A DNA stretch of 64,000 nucleotides from Actinomadura barringtoniae (GTDB lineage Bacteria > Actinomycetota > Actinomycetes > Streptosporangiales > Streptosporangiaceae). A program made the translations under genes and the position numbers. This document shows positions 16,547 to 24,740 of the stretch, piece by piece (positions within the stretch are counted from its first letter, which is position 1; each line of letters opens with the position of its first letter). The notes beneath the pieces are model-generated. The model made no database searches, had not been told where the DNA came from, and worked only from the letters and a program-made list of their open reading frames with translations. The DNA lies in assembly GCF_017573505.1 (NCBI RefSeq), contig NZ_JAGEOJ010000002.1, forward strand, positions 124,001 through 188,000, written 5' to 3'.

Positions 16547-18982
16547 ATGGGCTCAGTACGCCGTACGCGGTCAGCGAAGCGAATGATTGTGTCCCTGTTG
16601 GTCCTGCCATTGACGGCTCTGCTGCTGCTGTGGGGATTCGTCGTTGTCTTCGCGATCGGCGACAGTATGCGGCTGGTCAATGCGAACACCTTCGACAGCA
16701 AGGTGGTGCGGCCGACCGAGTCGCTCATCTCCGAGTTGCAGAACGAGCGCCGGATGTCGCTGGCGTTCCTGGCCGACGACCCGTTCATCGGCCGGGTCGG
16801 CTTCGACGCCCAGCGGGTGCGCACCGACCAGGCGCGCGACCGGTTCGCCGCCGCCGCCAAGAGCGGCGACCTGGACGGGGCGACCACCGAGGAGACCCGC
16901 CAGCGGATGCGGACGCTGGTCGCCAAGCTCGGCGACCTGCCGCCGGTCCGCCAGAACGTGGACAACAAGCGGGTCTCCAGCCCCGAGGTGCTGAACGACT
17001 ACACCGGGCTGATCGAGGCGGCCGGAGCGATCTATGACGCGGCCTACCCCGGTGAGCCCGACATCGGCCGTGACACCAGGACCCTGATCGGCTTCCAGAC
17101 GGCCCGCGAGCACATCAGCTACGAGGACGCGCTGATCACCGGTGCGCTCGCCAGGAACCGGCCGACCCCGGGCGAGCAGTCCGAGTTCGCCCGGCGGGTC
17201 GGCGCCCACCGGCTGCGCTACGCCGAGCTCGCCCAGGCGCTGCCGGCCGCGGACCGCCGGCGGCTGGCCGAGCTGGTCGGCAGCCCGGCCTACCGCGAGC
17301 TGTCCGCCCTGGAGGACCAGGTGATCGCCTGGCAGGCGGTCGACATCGGCGCCTGGCACGACCGGTCCGACGCGGCCGTCAAGGCCATCGACGCGTTCAA
17401 GAACCAGATCCGCAGCCGGCGGCCGGGCGACATGGAGGCCTGGCGCGAGAAGTCCGAGGCCGCGGTCAAGTCCATCGACGAGATCGGCAAGTTCCGGCAG
17501 CAGACGATGGAGCGGCAGCCGGTCGACCTCGGCGCCTGGCACGCCAAGTCCGAGGCGGCCATGAACGCCATGGTCGACTTCGAGGACCAGACCCGCCACG
17601 GCATCTCGGGCCGTGCCGCCGCGCACGCCCGCGGCGTGCTGATCCGGCTCGGCCTGGCCGGCGGCATCGGCCTCGCGGCCGTGATCGTCTCCGCGATCGT
17701 CGGGGTTCGGCTGGGCCGCCGCCTGGTCGCGGAGAACCGCGAGATGGTCCACACGGTGGAGAACTTCGCCACCAAGCAGCTGCCCGCCCTGGCGGGACGC
17801 ATCCAGAAGGGCGAGCACGTCGATCCCGACGCCGACTCGCCCCCGAACAGCTTCGAGCTGCGCGAGATCTCGCAGGTCTACGAGGCGTTCGCCGAGGCCA
17901 GGCGCGCGGTCGTGCAGGCGACCGTCGCCGAGGCCGCGACCCGGCGCGGGCTGGGCGAGGTGTTCGTCAACCTGGCCCGCCGCAACCAGGTGCTGCTGCA
18001 GCGCGTGCTGAAGCTGCTGGACGGCATGGAACGCCAGGCCAAGAGCCCCGACGAGCTGGCCGAGCTGTTCACCATCGACCACCTGGTCACCCGCATGCGG
18101 CGGCACGCCGAGGGCCTGGTCATCCTGGCCGGCCGTTCCGCCGGACGCACCTGGAACGCTCCCGTCCCGATCGTCGACGCGGTCCGCGCCGCGGTCTCGG
18201 AGATCGAGCAGTACCAGCGGGTCAAGGTCCAGCCGATGCCCGAGACGCACGCGCTGTCGGGCACCTCGGCCGCGGACGTCATCCACCTGCTGGCCGAGCT
18301 GATCGAGAACGCGGTCATGTACTCCCCGCCCGGCACCCAGGTCACCGTGACCGCCCAGACCGCCGCGCACGGCGTCGCCGTCGAGGTGGAGGACCGCGGC
18401 CTCGGGCTTGACCCCGACAAGATGGCGATGCTCAACCAGACCCTCTACGAGGCTCCCGACTTCGACCTGTTCGACAGTGCCCGGCTCGGCCTGTTCGTCG
18501 TCGCGCGGCTGGCCGCCAAGCACGACATCCGGGTGCTCCTGCGGGCCTCGCCGTACGGCGGCACGACCGCGATCGTCCTGCTGCCCGACAGCATGCTCGC
18601 CGACCCCGACGCGGACACCGGCGTCGAGGTGGACGCGCAGGGACCCCTCGTTCAGGTGCCACTGCCCTCCCTCCCGCCCGAGCTCGAGTCCGACCGGCAG
18701 CCCCTCCCGCTGGAACAGGGCGGCGGCGAGCGGCCGCGGCTCCAGCTCGACCCGGTGGACGAGTCCGTCGGGACCGATGACGACGAGCTCCCCCAGCGGA
18801 CCAGGCAGCAGAACCTGGATCCCCGGCTGCGGGACCGCCAGCCCACCGCCCAGGAGGCGATGCCGGTGCCCGCCGCCGCGGATCGCCCGACGGAGCAGCT
18901 CCGCAGCCGGCTCTCGGCGATGCAGGACGGCTGGAAGCGCGGGAGGGAAGCGGCAGAGCAAGAACGACGGTCAGGCAAATGA
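16547..18982 (+). CDS. cvnA: Conservon sensor-histidine-kinase-like protein with NIT-type sensor
   Basis: This 811-residue membrane protein has TM1 at about 12-37 and an extracytoplasmic helical sensor region resembling the nitrate/nitrite-sensing (NIT) domain (about 50-250). Three tandem Trp-containing repeats follow (265-351), then TM2 at about 364-388. The cytoplasmic part has a linker and an ATPase domain with N-box LLAELIENAVMYSPPGTQ and VEDRGLGLDP. The phospho-accepting H-box is not of the classical form, as in other conservon kinases. The Pro/Gln-rich tail (about 690-811) looks disordered. It heads CvnA-B-C-D, a membrane complex likened to eukaryotic GPCR systems; here it should pass an external signal to the roadblock and GTPase proteins. 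Confidence 0.88.
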   Translation: MGSVRRTRSAKRMIVSLLVLPLTALLLLWGFVVVFAIGDSMRLVNANTFDSKVVRPTESLISELQNERRMSLAFLADDPFIGRVGFDAQRVRTDQARDRFAAAAKSGDLDGATTEETRQRMRTLVAKLGDLPPVRQNVDNKRVSSPEVLNDYTGLIEAAGAIYDAAYPGEPDIGRDTRTLIGFQTAREHISYEDALITGALARNRPTPGEQSEFARRVGAHRLRYAELAQALPAADRRRLAELVGSPAYRELSALEDQVIAWQAVDIGAWHDRSDAAVKAIDAFKNQIRSRRPGDMEAWREKSEAAVKSIDEIGKFRQQTMERQPVDLGAWHAKSEAAMNAMVDFEDQTRHGISGRAAAHARGVLIRLGLAGGIGLAAVIVSAIVGVRLGRRLVAENREMVHTVENFATKQLPALAGRIQKGEHVDPDADSPPNSFELREISQVYEAFAEARRAVVQATVAEAATRRGLGEVFVNLARRNQVLLQRVLKLLDGMERQAKSPDELAELFTIDHLVTRMRRHAEGLVILAGRSAGRTWNAPVPIVDAVRAAVSEIEQYQRVKVQPMPETHALSGTSAADVIHLLAELIENAVMYSPPGTQVTVTAQTAAHGVAVEVEDRGLGLDPDKMAMLNQTLYEAPDFDLFDSARLGLFVVARLAAKHDIRVLLRASPYGGTTAIVLLPDSMLADPDADTGVEVDAQGPLVQVPLPSLPPELESDRQPLPLEQGGGERPRLQLDPVDESVGTDDDELPQRTRQQNLDPRLRDRQPTAQEAMPVPAAADRPTEQLRSRLSAMQDGWKRGREAAEQERRSGK
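17339..17599 (+). repeat. Three tandem Trp repeats inside the sensor kinase
   Basis: Residues 265-351 of the kinase contain three copies of a roughly 29-32 residue unit: VDIGAWHDRSDAAVKAID, GDMEAWREKSEAAVKSID and VDLGAWHAKSEAAMNAMV. The Trp positions are 270, 299 and 331. The unit lies between the NIT-like sensor and TM2 and is predicted to be helical. Confidence 0.85.
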
Positions 18983-18999
18983 CACTGAGGAGGCCGAAG

Positions 19000-19410
19000 A
19001 TGACCGGTAAGACCACCACCAACCGCGAGCTCAACTGGCTGCTCGATTCGATGCTCGACCGGGTCGTCTCGGCCCGGCACCTCGTGGTCCTGTCAGGAGA
19101 CGGGCTGCGCATCGCCTCCTCGTGCGGCATCAGCCGGGAGGACGCCGAGCACCTGTCGGCCGTCGCGGCCGGGTTCCAGAGCCTGGCCCGCGGCGCCGCG
19201 GAGCATTTCCACGGCGGCGGCGTGCGCCAGACGATCGTGGAGATGGACCACGGTTTCCTGTTCATCACCGCCGCCGGCCAGGGCGCCTGCCTGGCGCTGC
19301 TCGCCCACGGTGACGCCGACGTCGGGGTCATCGCCTACGAGATGGCGCTGCTGGTCAGCCGGGTCGGCGAGCACCTGTCGGTCGGCAGCAGGGTGCTGGG
19401 CGGCTCCTGA
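19000..19410 (+). CDS. cvnB: Roadblock/LC7-domain protein of the conservon
   Basis: ATG at 19000 is preferred because GAGGAGG lies seven bases upstream; a start at 18979, overlapping the kinase stop as ATGA, is the alternative. The 136-residue protein is a single roadblock/LC7 domain (LNWLLDSMLDRVVSARHLVVLS, GLRIASSCG, GFLFITAAGQGACLALLA). Such domains bind GTPases of the MglA/Ras type and in conservons connect the kinase to CvnD. It is the second gene of the conservon operon. Confidence 0.9.
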   Translation: MTGKTTTNRELNWLLDSMLDRVVSARHLVVLSGDGLRIASSCGISREDAEHLSAVAAGFQSLARGAAEHFHGGGVRQTIVEMDHGFLFITAAGQGACLALLAHGDADVGVIAYEMALLVSRVGEHLSVGSRVLGGS

Positions 19411-19440
19411 TGCCCGGGCCGTCGCACGAGGAGGACCCAG

Positions 19441-19809
19441 ATGCCCGAACCATTTCGCGAGGAGGACCCAGGCCCGATCGTGCGTCCGTACACGCTGACC
19501 GGGGGCCGCACCCGCACTGACGCCGAGGAAGCGTTCGACCTGGTCAGCCTGATCGAGACCACCGCCGACCCGGTCCTGCCCACCATGGACCTCGGTCCCG
19601 AGCACCTGAAGATCCGGGACATCTGCGCCCGCCCGCTCTCGGTGGCGGAGGTCGCCTCCGACCTGGATCTGCCGGTCGACGTCGTCCGGGTGCTGCTCGG
19701 CGACCTCCTGGGGCACCACTTGATCCGTTCGCGCCGGGCGGCGGCCGGCTCCCAGGTGCCGGACGACCGACTGCTGAAGGAAGTCATCGATGGACTCAAT
19801 GAGCTCTGA
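19441..19809 (+). CDS. cvnC: DUF742 protein of the conservon
   Basis: This 122-residue DUF742 protein has the signature IVRPYTLTGGRTR at the N-terminus and a winged-helix-like C-terminal half (PLSVAEVASDLDLPVDVVRVLLGDLL). The start has GAGGAGG upstream. The end overlaps the GTPase gene by 20 bases, or 11 if that gene starts at 19799. It is the third member of the fixed conservon order; its biochemical role is unknown. Confidence 0.9.
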   Translation: MPEPFREEDPGPIVRPYTLTGGRTRTDAEEAFDLVSLIETTADPVLPTMDLGPEHLKIRDICARPLSVAEVASDLDLPVDVVRVLLGDLLGHHLIRSRRAAAGSQVPDDRLLKEVIDGLNEL

Positions 19810-20371
19810 TCAAGAGGATCAGATCGCCATCAAGATCATGATCGCGGGCGGCTTCGGGGTCGGCAAGACCACCCTGGTCGGCGCGATCAGCGAGATCCGC
19901 ACCCTCCGCACCGAGTCGTCCATGACCAAGCGGAGCGAGGGGGTGGACGACACCGGCCTGGTGCCGGAGAAGACCACCACGACCGTGGCCATGGACTTCG
20001 GCCGGATCACGCTGCGGGAAGGGCTCAGCATCTACCTGTTCGGCACGCCGGGACAGGACCGTTTCTGGTTCATGTGGGACGAGCTGGCGACCGGCGCGCT
20101 CGGCGCGGTGGTGCTCGCCGACACCCGCCGGCTCACCGACTGCTTCCCCGCGGTCGACTACTTCGAGCAGCGGGGCCTGCCCTTTCTCGTGGCGGTCAAC
20201 CAGTTCGACGGCGCGCGTACTTACGACCCGGAGAGGGTGAAGACCGCTCTCGACCTGGAGCCGCACGTGCCGGTCCTGATCTGCGACGCCCGCGAGCGCA
20301 CGTCGGCGAAACAGACCCTGGTCTCCCTCGTCAAGCACGTCATGAAAGAGAAGGAGCGGACGGCATCATGA
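19790..20371 (+). CDS. cvnD: Conservon small GTPase
   Basis: This 193-residue ATP/GTP-binding protein has P-loop GGFGVGKTT (about 21-29), switch II FGTPGQDRF, base-specificity NQFD in LVAVNQFDGA, and G5-like ICDARER. The C-terminus is basic (KHVMKEKERTAS). It belongs to the MglA/Ras-like family that partners CvnB. The stop overlaps the next gene as ATGA, coupling the GTPase to a periplasmic-binding-type lipoprotein. Confidence 0.92.
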   Translation: MDSMSSDQEDQIAIKIMIAGGFGVGKTTLVGAISEIRTLRTESSMTKRSEGVDDTGLVPEKTTTTVAMDFGRITLREGLSIYLFGTPGQDRFWFMWDELATGALGAVVLADTRRLTDCFPAVDYFEQRGLPFLVAVNQFDGARTYDPERVKTALDLEPHVPVLICDARERTSAKQTLVSLVKHVMKEKERTAS

Positions 20372-21642
20372 GAACGACCAGGGCCATCGCCCTCGCCCTG
20401 CTGCTGGGACTTCCCCTCGCGTCCTGTTCCGCGCAGAGCGAGGTCGCCGTGAAGGAGGGGACGCCCGGGATCACCGAGAAGGCGTGCCCGAACGCGGTGA
20501 ACAAGAACCACGGCTGCATCTATCTCGGCTTCGTCACCGACCAGAGCAGCGCCAACTTCAAGGCGCTCGCCACGATCGCCACCGAGGCCCAGCGCGCGTT
20601 CTGGCACCGGGTCAACCTCCAGGGCGGCATCGGCGGCTACGACATCGACGCCACCTCGTACGTGCTCGACAACGGGTACGACCCGGCCAAGAACCTGAGC
20701 GACGTCCGCGCGACCGAGAACAAGGTGTTCGCCTACGCCCAGATGTTCGGCTCGGTGCCGATCGCCAACGCCCTCCCGGAGCTGAAGCGGGAGAACATGA
20801 TCGCGGTGCCGGCGAGCTTCACCTCGGGCTGGGTGTTCTCCGAGAACGTCCTGGAGACGGCGGCGAGCTACTGCATCGAGGCCATGAACGGCGTCGACTA
20901 CGCGGCCGACACCTTCCCCGGGAAGGGCTTCAAGGTCAAGAGCGTGATCGCCGTCCACTATCCGGGCGACTACGGCGGCGACGCCGCGGGCGGCGCGAAG
21001 CGGGCCGCGCAGCAGAACGGGCTGAAGTTCGAGGACGTCCCGGTCGCGCCCGGGCTGAAGCCGGACTCCCCCGCGATCCAGAAGATCATCGATGAGCAGC
21101 CGAGCCTGGTGATGCTCTCGGTCGGGGCGCCGGACACCGCGATGGTCGTCGGCGCCGCGAGCAAGGGCGGCTACCGCGGCCGGTACATCGGCAGCAACCC
21201 CGGCTGGTCGCCCGCGCTGCTGCAGACGCCGGCGGGCCCGGCCTTCGAGAAGCAGTACTGGCAGGCCACGGTCGCGCGCGAGTTCGCGACCGACTCCCCC
21301 GGCCACGCGGCGATGCGCAAGGCGCTCAAGGATGTGGAGCCCAGCGACAACTACGTCAGCGGCTGGATCCTCTCCTATCCGCTCAAGGCCGCCCTGGAAC
21401 AGGCCGCCGCGAGCGGGCAGCTCTCCCGCGAGAGCCTCATGGAGGCCGTACGCCATCTGAAGCCGGTCGACTACGAGGGCATGCTGCCTCCCAATGACCC
21501 CGGCTCACGGCGCGGGCGGCGGGAGAGCACGATCGGCCACGCCGACCCGAGCCAGTACTCCGGCATCCGGTCCGACGCCGACTTCTTCGAGGGCCCCACC
21601 TCCAAGAAGTTCTCGTTCGACAAGCCCTGCTACCAGACCTGA
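20368..21642 (+). CDS. Branched-chain-amino-acid-type substrate-binding lipoprotein coupled to the conservon
   Basis: The start at 20368 (ATGA overlap with the GTPase) gives 424 residues; the longer open frame upstream is a shadow. Residues 1-20 are a lipoprotein signal with lipobox LASC. The mature protein has the periplasmic-binding-protein type 1 (Peripla_BP_6/LivJ-like) layout: IYLGFVTDQSSANFKA near the start, FGSVPIANALPELKRENMIAVP in the middle and YVSGWILSYPLKAALEQA late. No permease or ATPase genes are nearby, so transport is unlikely. It may present a ligand to the NIT-type kinase sensor. Ligand identity cannot be read. Confidence 0.82.
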   Translation: MRTTRAIALALLLGLPLASCSAQSEVAVKEGTPGITEKACPNAVNKNHGCIYLGFVTDQSSANFKALATIATEAQRAFWHRVNLQGGIGGYDIDATSYVLDNGYDPAKNLSDVRATENKVFAYAQMFGSVPIANALPELKRENMIAVPASFTSGWVFSENVLETAASYCIEAMNGVDYAADTFPGKGFKVKSVIAVHYPGDYGGDAAGGAKRAAQQNGLKFEDVPVAPGLKPDSPAIQKIIDEQPSLVMLSVGAPDTAMVVGAASKGGYRGRYIGSNPGWSPALLQTPAGPAFEKQYWQATVAREFATDSPGHAAMRKALKDVEPSDNYVSGWILSYPLKAALEQAAASGQLSRESLMEAVRHLKPVDYEGMLPPNDPGSRRGRRESTIGHADPSQYSGIRSDADFFEGPTSKKFSFDKPCYQT

Positions 21643-21652
21643 TCGCGCTTCA

Positions 21653-21695
21653 GCGCTGTGGCCTGCCGCGACCGAGTCGCGGCAGGCCACAGCGC
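21653..21695. terminator. Perfect 20-base-pair bidirectional terminator hairpin
   Basis: The arms 21653-21672 and 21676-21695 are perfect inverted complements with a CGA loop. It lies between the convergent conservon operon (stop 21642) and the GNAT gene (end 21721), so it can end both transcripts. Confidence 0.85.
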
Positions 21696-21698
21696 ATC

Positions 21699-21722
21699 AT
21701 GGCGTCATGGCGTCATGGCGTC
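21699..21722. repeat. Three tandem copies of ATGGCGTC
   Basis: An exact eight-base unit is repeated three times immediately after the terminator and reaches the last codons of the GNAT gene. It is likely replication slippage; copy number may vary between strains. Confidence 0.7.
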
Positions 21723-22392
21723 AGACCATCTCCCTGTCGCAGCCGGTGCCGGTGTCGCAGTCGCTGTCATCGGCGTCCGCGTTGGCCTTGGCGCCGGCGC
21801 ACTTCAGCGTGAAGACCAGGCTGACCACGCACGGGTCGGTGCGCTTGGTGGTGGTGGCGCCGAGCCGCGTCATGAACGTCACGGCACGGCGGTTCTCGGC
21901 GACCACGTGTGCCATGACCCGGTCGAAGCCCGCCTCCCGGGCCGCCTTCAGCAGCAGCTCGCAGACGGCCTGGCCGATGCCGCGTCCCTGCCACTCGTCG
22001 GCCACCAGCAGCCCCATCTCGACGGCGCACGCCTCGTCGGTGAACGCCAGCCCGCACAGGCCCACCATCTGGCCTTCGGGTTCGTGCACCGCCAGGTAGA
22101 GGCCCTTCGTACGGTCGGTCATGTTGACGAGCATCGACGGAGTCGGCTGGATGAGCCCGCAGTGGTAACGGCGATAGCGGGTGGCGTCCGAGCACCGCAG
22201 ATGCAGGTCACGGATCTCGTCGTGGTCGGTGTCGGCGGTCGGCCTCGCGACGACCACGCCTCCCTTCACCGGAACCCGCGCGGCGGGAGTCCGGCCGAGC
22301 GCCGCCCGCCGCGGATCGACCGCCACGGCGTCGTCCGCCGGGGGCCGGGTGGCCGGTATCCGGCCGAGTGCCTCTTGCCGCGGATCGGTCAT
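21721..22392 (-). CDS. GNAT-family acetyltransferase, last gene of the PUFA-synthase-like operon
   Basis: The start at 22392 overlaps the upstream synthase gene as ATGA and gives 223 residues; the longer frame is a shadow. The GNAT fold is seen at about 50-190: VGLCGLAFTDEACAVEMGLL, acetyl-CoA loop ADEWQGRGIGQAV, then AHVVAENRRAVTFMTRLGA. Residues 1-45 hold a duplicated Pro/Arg segment (LGRIPATRP, LGRTPAARV). The C-terminal tail is acidic with Cys (DADDSDCDTGTGCD). Translational coupling suggests a tailoring or regulatory role in this pathway. The substrate is unknown. Confidence 0.75.
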   Translation of the reverse strand: MTDPRQEALGRIPATRPPADDAVAVDPRRAALGRTPAARVPVKGGVVVARPTADTDHDEIRDLHLRCSDATRYRRYHCGLIQPTPSMLVNMTDRTKGLYLAVHEPEGQMVGLCGLAFTDEACAVEMGLLVADEWQGRGIGQAVCELLLKAAREAGFDRVMAHVVAENRRAVTFMTRLGATTTKRTDPCVVSLVFTLKCAGAKANADADDSDCDTGTGCDREMV

Positions 22393-24740
22393 CGTGCCTC
22401 CGCACTCTGGAATGCCGGCGCCGGAACGAGGCGGACGGCCGCGCCCTCGACGAGCCCCGACTTCACGCCGTCGACGGTCATCAGCAGGTCGCCCCGCACC
22501 ATCGGGTACGGGTCGCCGGTGACCTCGGTGACGAACAGCTCGCACTCGTACAGGCGGTTGGCGGGGATCGCTTGGTCCCGGAACCTGACCTTCATCGGCT
22601 GTTCCGGCACGATGTCGAACTCCCAGTCCTCGCGCCCCGCGGTGTGACCGAGCGCGGCGAGGTAGAACGACGCCGCCTGGAAGCCGTACTGGCACATGAG
22701 GTTGCCGGGCATGACGGGGTCGTCGGGGAAGTGCGCGTCGAAGTACCAGTCGTCGGGCGCGAGCGGGAACGCGGCGCGCAGGTACCCGCGATGCGGATCG
22801 AACTCGGGCACCTCGCGGAGCACGCTCAGCGGTCCGCGCCGCAGCATCGGCAGGTCGAACGCGGCGATGCCCGCCTGGCCGAACGCACGCGAGACGCCGG
22901 GCCTGCCACCGGGCTTGGGCTCCCAGACCAGGCCGCCGCCCATGGCCTCCCCGGTGCGCGCGAAGACGGCCACGCGGCCCTTGCGCAGGCTCATCCGCAG
23001 CTCGTCGCCGACGTAGGACTCGCCGCTGACCGCGACCAGGATCATGCCGTCGTGCTCGAAATGCTCCTCGACCCGGGTCACGTGCCGCAGGGTCTCCCCC
23101 ACGCGCGGGCGGGGACCGTGGTAGACGACCTCCTGGTCGAGCAGCCGCGCCGACTGATCGCCCGTTCCGGGGTCGAGTCCGAGCCAGCTGATCAGGGCGA
23201 GTGCGCCCTGCTGTGCCTCGGCCATGAGCCCGGCGGGCATCCGCCCGCCCGCGTCGAGGAACCAGCTGTCGGCCCGGACGTCGGTCTCGGAATGGATCGT
23301 TCCACTGCCGCGTGACATCGGCACCGCGTGCACCGCCGTCACCCGGTCGAGCAGGAGCATGCGGTCTCTGGGCAGCCGGACCCGGTGGCGCAGGCCGTCC
23401 AGGTGGGAGTGGTCGGGGCCGAACGCCGCCGACGGCCGGCCCTGGGCCAGCTCGTTCAGCCCCGTCCGGTCCAGCACCGGGCCCGGCTGCGGCAGTACGG
23501 GAGGCGGCGCGGGCGGCGGCACCATCACCTGCCGTGCCTGCGCCGAAATCCGTGCCTGCGCCGAAGCCCGCGACAGTGCCCGGGCCACGGCGGCGGCGTC
23601 GACGTCGATCCCGGCGGCGATCAGGTCCGCGACCGTGCGCCAGAGCCGTTCAACGCCGCGTCCCGGCTCGTCCATCGCCACCGCGACATGGTCACGGCCC
23701 TCCAGGATCCGGTCGATGAAGCCGGTGCACTGGCGGCGCGGGCCCATCTCGATGAACGTGCGGACCCCGTCGGCGTAGGCCCGTTCGATCAGGGCGGGGA
23801 AGTCGACCGGCCGCAGATGCAGACCGGTCATCGCCTCGGCGATCCGTTCCGGGCTCACCTCGTAGGGCCGCGCGGTCACCCCGCTGTAGAAGCGCGGGCC
23901 ACCCTTCATGGGGTGCACGGGACCGGTGAAGCCGCACCGCACCCGGTCGGCGATACCGGCGAGCTCCGGCACGTGCGCGGCGAGCTCGTGGTCGATCGGC
24001 AGCGCGTCCTCGCCGAACAGCCCGCCCGTTCTGGCGGTCGCCGCGGCCTCGCCGCCGATCACGAACAGGCCGGGTGCGCTGACCAGCAGCAGATGAACGG
24101 CGGGTTCGGCGCCGATCGCCGCGTCCAGCCGGGCTCGGTCGTCCGTGCGGACCAGGAGACTGGCCCAGCGGTCGCCCTCGATCCCGGCGTCACGCCAGGC
24201 CGTACGGACCGCGCGGAGTTCCCCGGCCATGTCGCTGGTGTAGAGGCTCCCCCCGCACAGCCCGGCCATGAGCCGTTCGGGGTCCTGCCAGACCTCCAGG
24301 GCGAGCAGCGCGACGGTCTCGCCGAACGAGTAGCCGATCGCGGCGTCGGGCCGCAGCCCGAACAGCGTCCGCACGATCGCGGTGTGCAGTGAGCCGAGCC
24401 GGGCGCAGTCCAGGAGCTGGCCGAGCACGCCGGACTCTCCCCCGTCGCCCACGGACGTGCTGGTCAGGCCCGGCAGCGCCGCGCGGAGTTCCCGTCCCAT
24501 CCCGTCGTAGAAGGCGGCCCCGTTGGTGTAGACGAAGGCGACCTCGCCGCTGATCGGCGTCTCCCGGAAGGCCACGCCCCGAGGCTGTGGCCCTCCGTTC
24601 CGCAGCCAGCGCGCGGCCCGTTCGGCGTCGGCGGACTCGATGAGCACCAGCCGGGCCGGGCCGGTGTCGGACTGCCGGCCCGCCTCCAGTGCCGCCAGCA
24701 CCCCGGCACGGTCGGTGCCGGAGAAGACGCGGAGCCTCAT
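22389..24740 (-). CDS. PfaB/PfaC-like hybrid: acyltransferase plus two FabA-type dehydratase domains
   Basis: This 783-residue multidomain enzyme starts in an ATGA overlap with the KR-DH gene. Residues 60-390 form an acyltransferase of PfaB type with active Ser138 in IGYSFGE and FIEMGPRRQCTGFIDRIL at the end of the domain. A Pro/Ala linker (about 400-425) follows. The rest is a double hotdog as in the C-terminus of PfaC. The first repeat (LPRDRMLLLDRV, MPAGLMAEAQQG) lacks an obvious histidine. The second has the FabA-type block WYFDAHFPDDPVMPGNLM and is probably the active one. In marine PUFA synthases the AT and DH pair lie on separate proteins, so this is a rearranged, compact form. Confidence 0.78.
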   Translation of the reverse strand: MRLRVFSGTDRAGVLAALEAGRQSDTGPARLVLIESADAERAARWLRNGGPQPRGVAFRETPISGEVAFVYTNGAAFYDGMGRELRAALPGLTSTSVGDGGESGVLGQLLDCARLGSLHTAIVRTLFGLRPDAAIGYSFGETVALLALEVWQDPERLMAGLCGGSLYTSDMAGELRAVRTAWRDAGIEGDRWASLLVRTDDRARLDAAIGAEPAVHLLLVSAPGLFVIGGEAAATARTGGLFGEDALPIDHELAAHVPELAGIADRVRCGFTGPVHPMKGGPRFYSGVTARPYEVSPERIAEAMTGLHLRPVDFPALIERAYADGVRTFIEMGPRRQCTGFIDRILEGRDHVAVAMDEPGRGVERLWRTVADLIAAGIDVDAAAVARALSRASAQARISAQARQVMVPPPAPPPVLPQPGPVLDRTGLNELAQGRPSAAFGPDHSHLDGLRHRVRLPRDRMLLLDRVTAVHAVPMSRGSGTIHSETDVRADSWFLDAGGRMPAGLMAEAQQGALALISWLGLDPGTGDQSARLLDQEVVYHGPRPRVGETLRHVTRVEEHFEHDGMILVAVSGESYVGDELRMSLRKGRVAVFARTGEAMGGGLVWEPKPGGRPGVSRAFGQAGIAAFDLPMLRRGPLSVLREVPEFDPHRGYLRAAFPLAPDDWYFDAHFPDDPVMPGNLMCQYGFQAASFYLAALGHTAGREDWEFDIVPEQPMKVRFRDQAIPANRLYECELFVTEVTGDPYPMVRGDLLMTVDGVKSGLVEGAAVRLVPAPAFQSAEAR

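Noticed and set aside
16341..16610. Small minus-strand gene in the leader of the conservon
   Set aside because: Poor codon usage, and it overlaps the kinase start; no conserved pattern.
23328..24392. Other long antisense frames in the PUFA-like cluster
   Set aside because: Same reason: shadows produced by GC-rich third positions.
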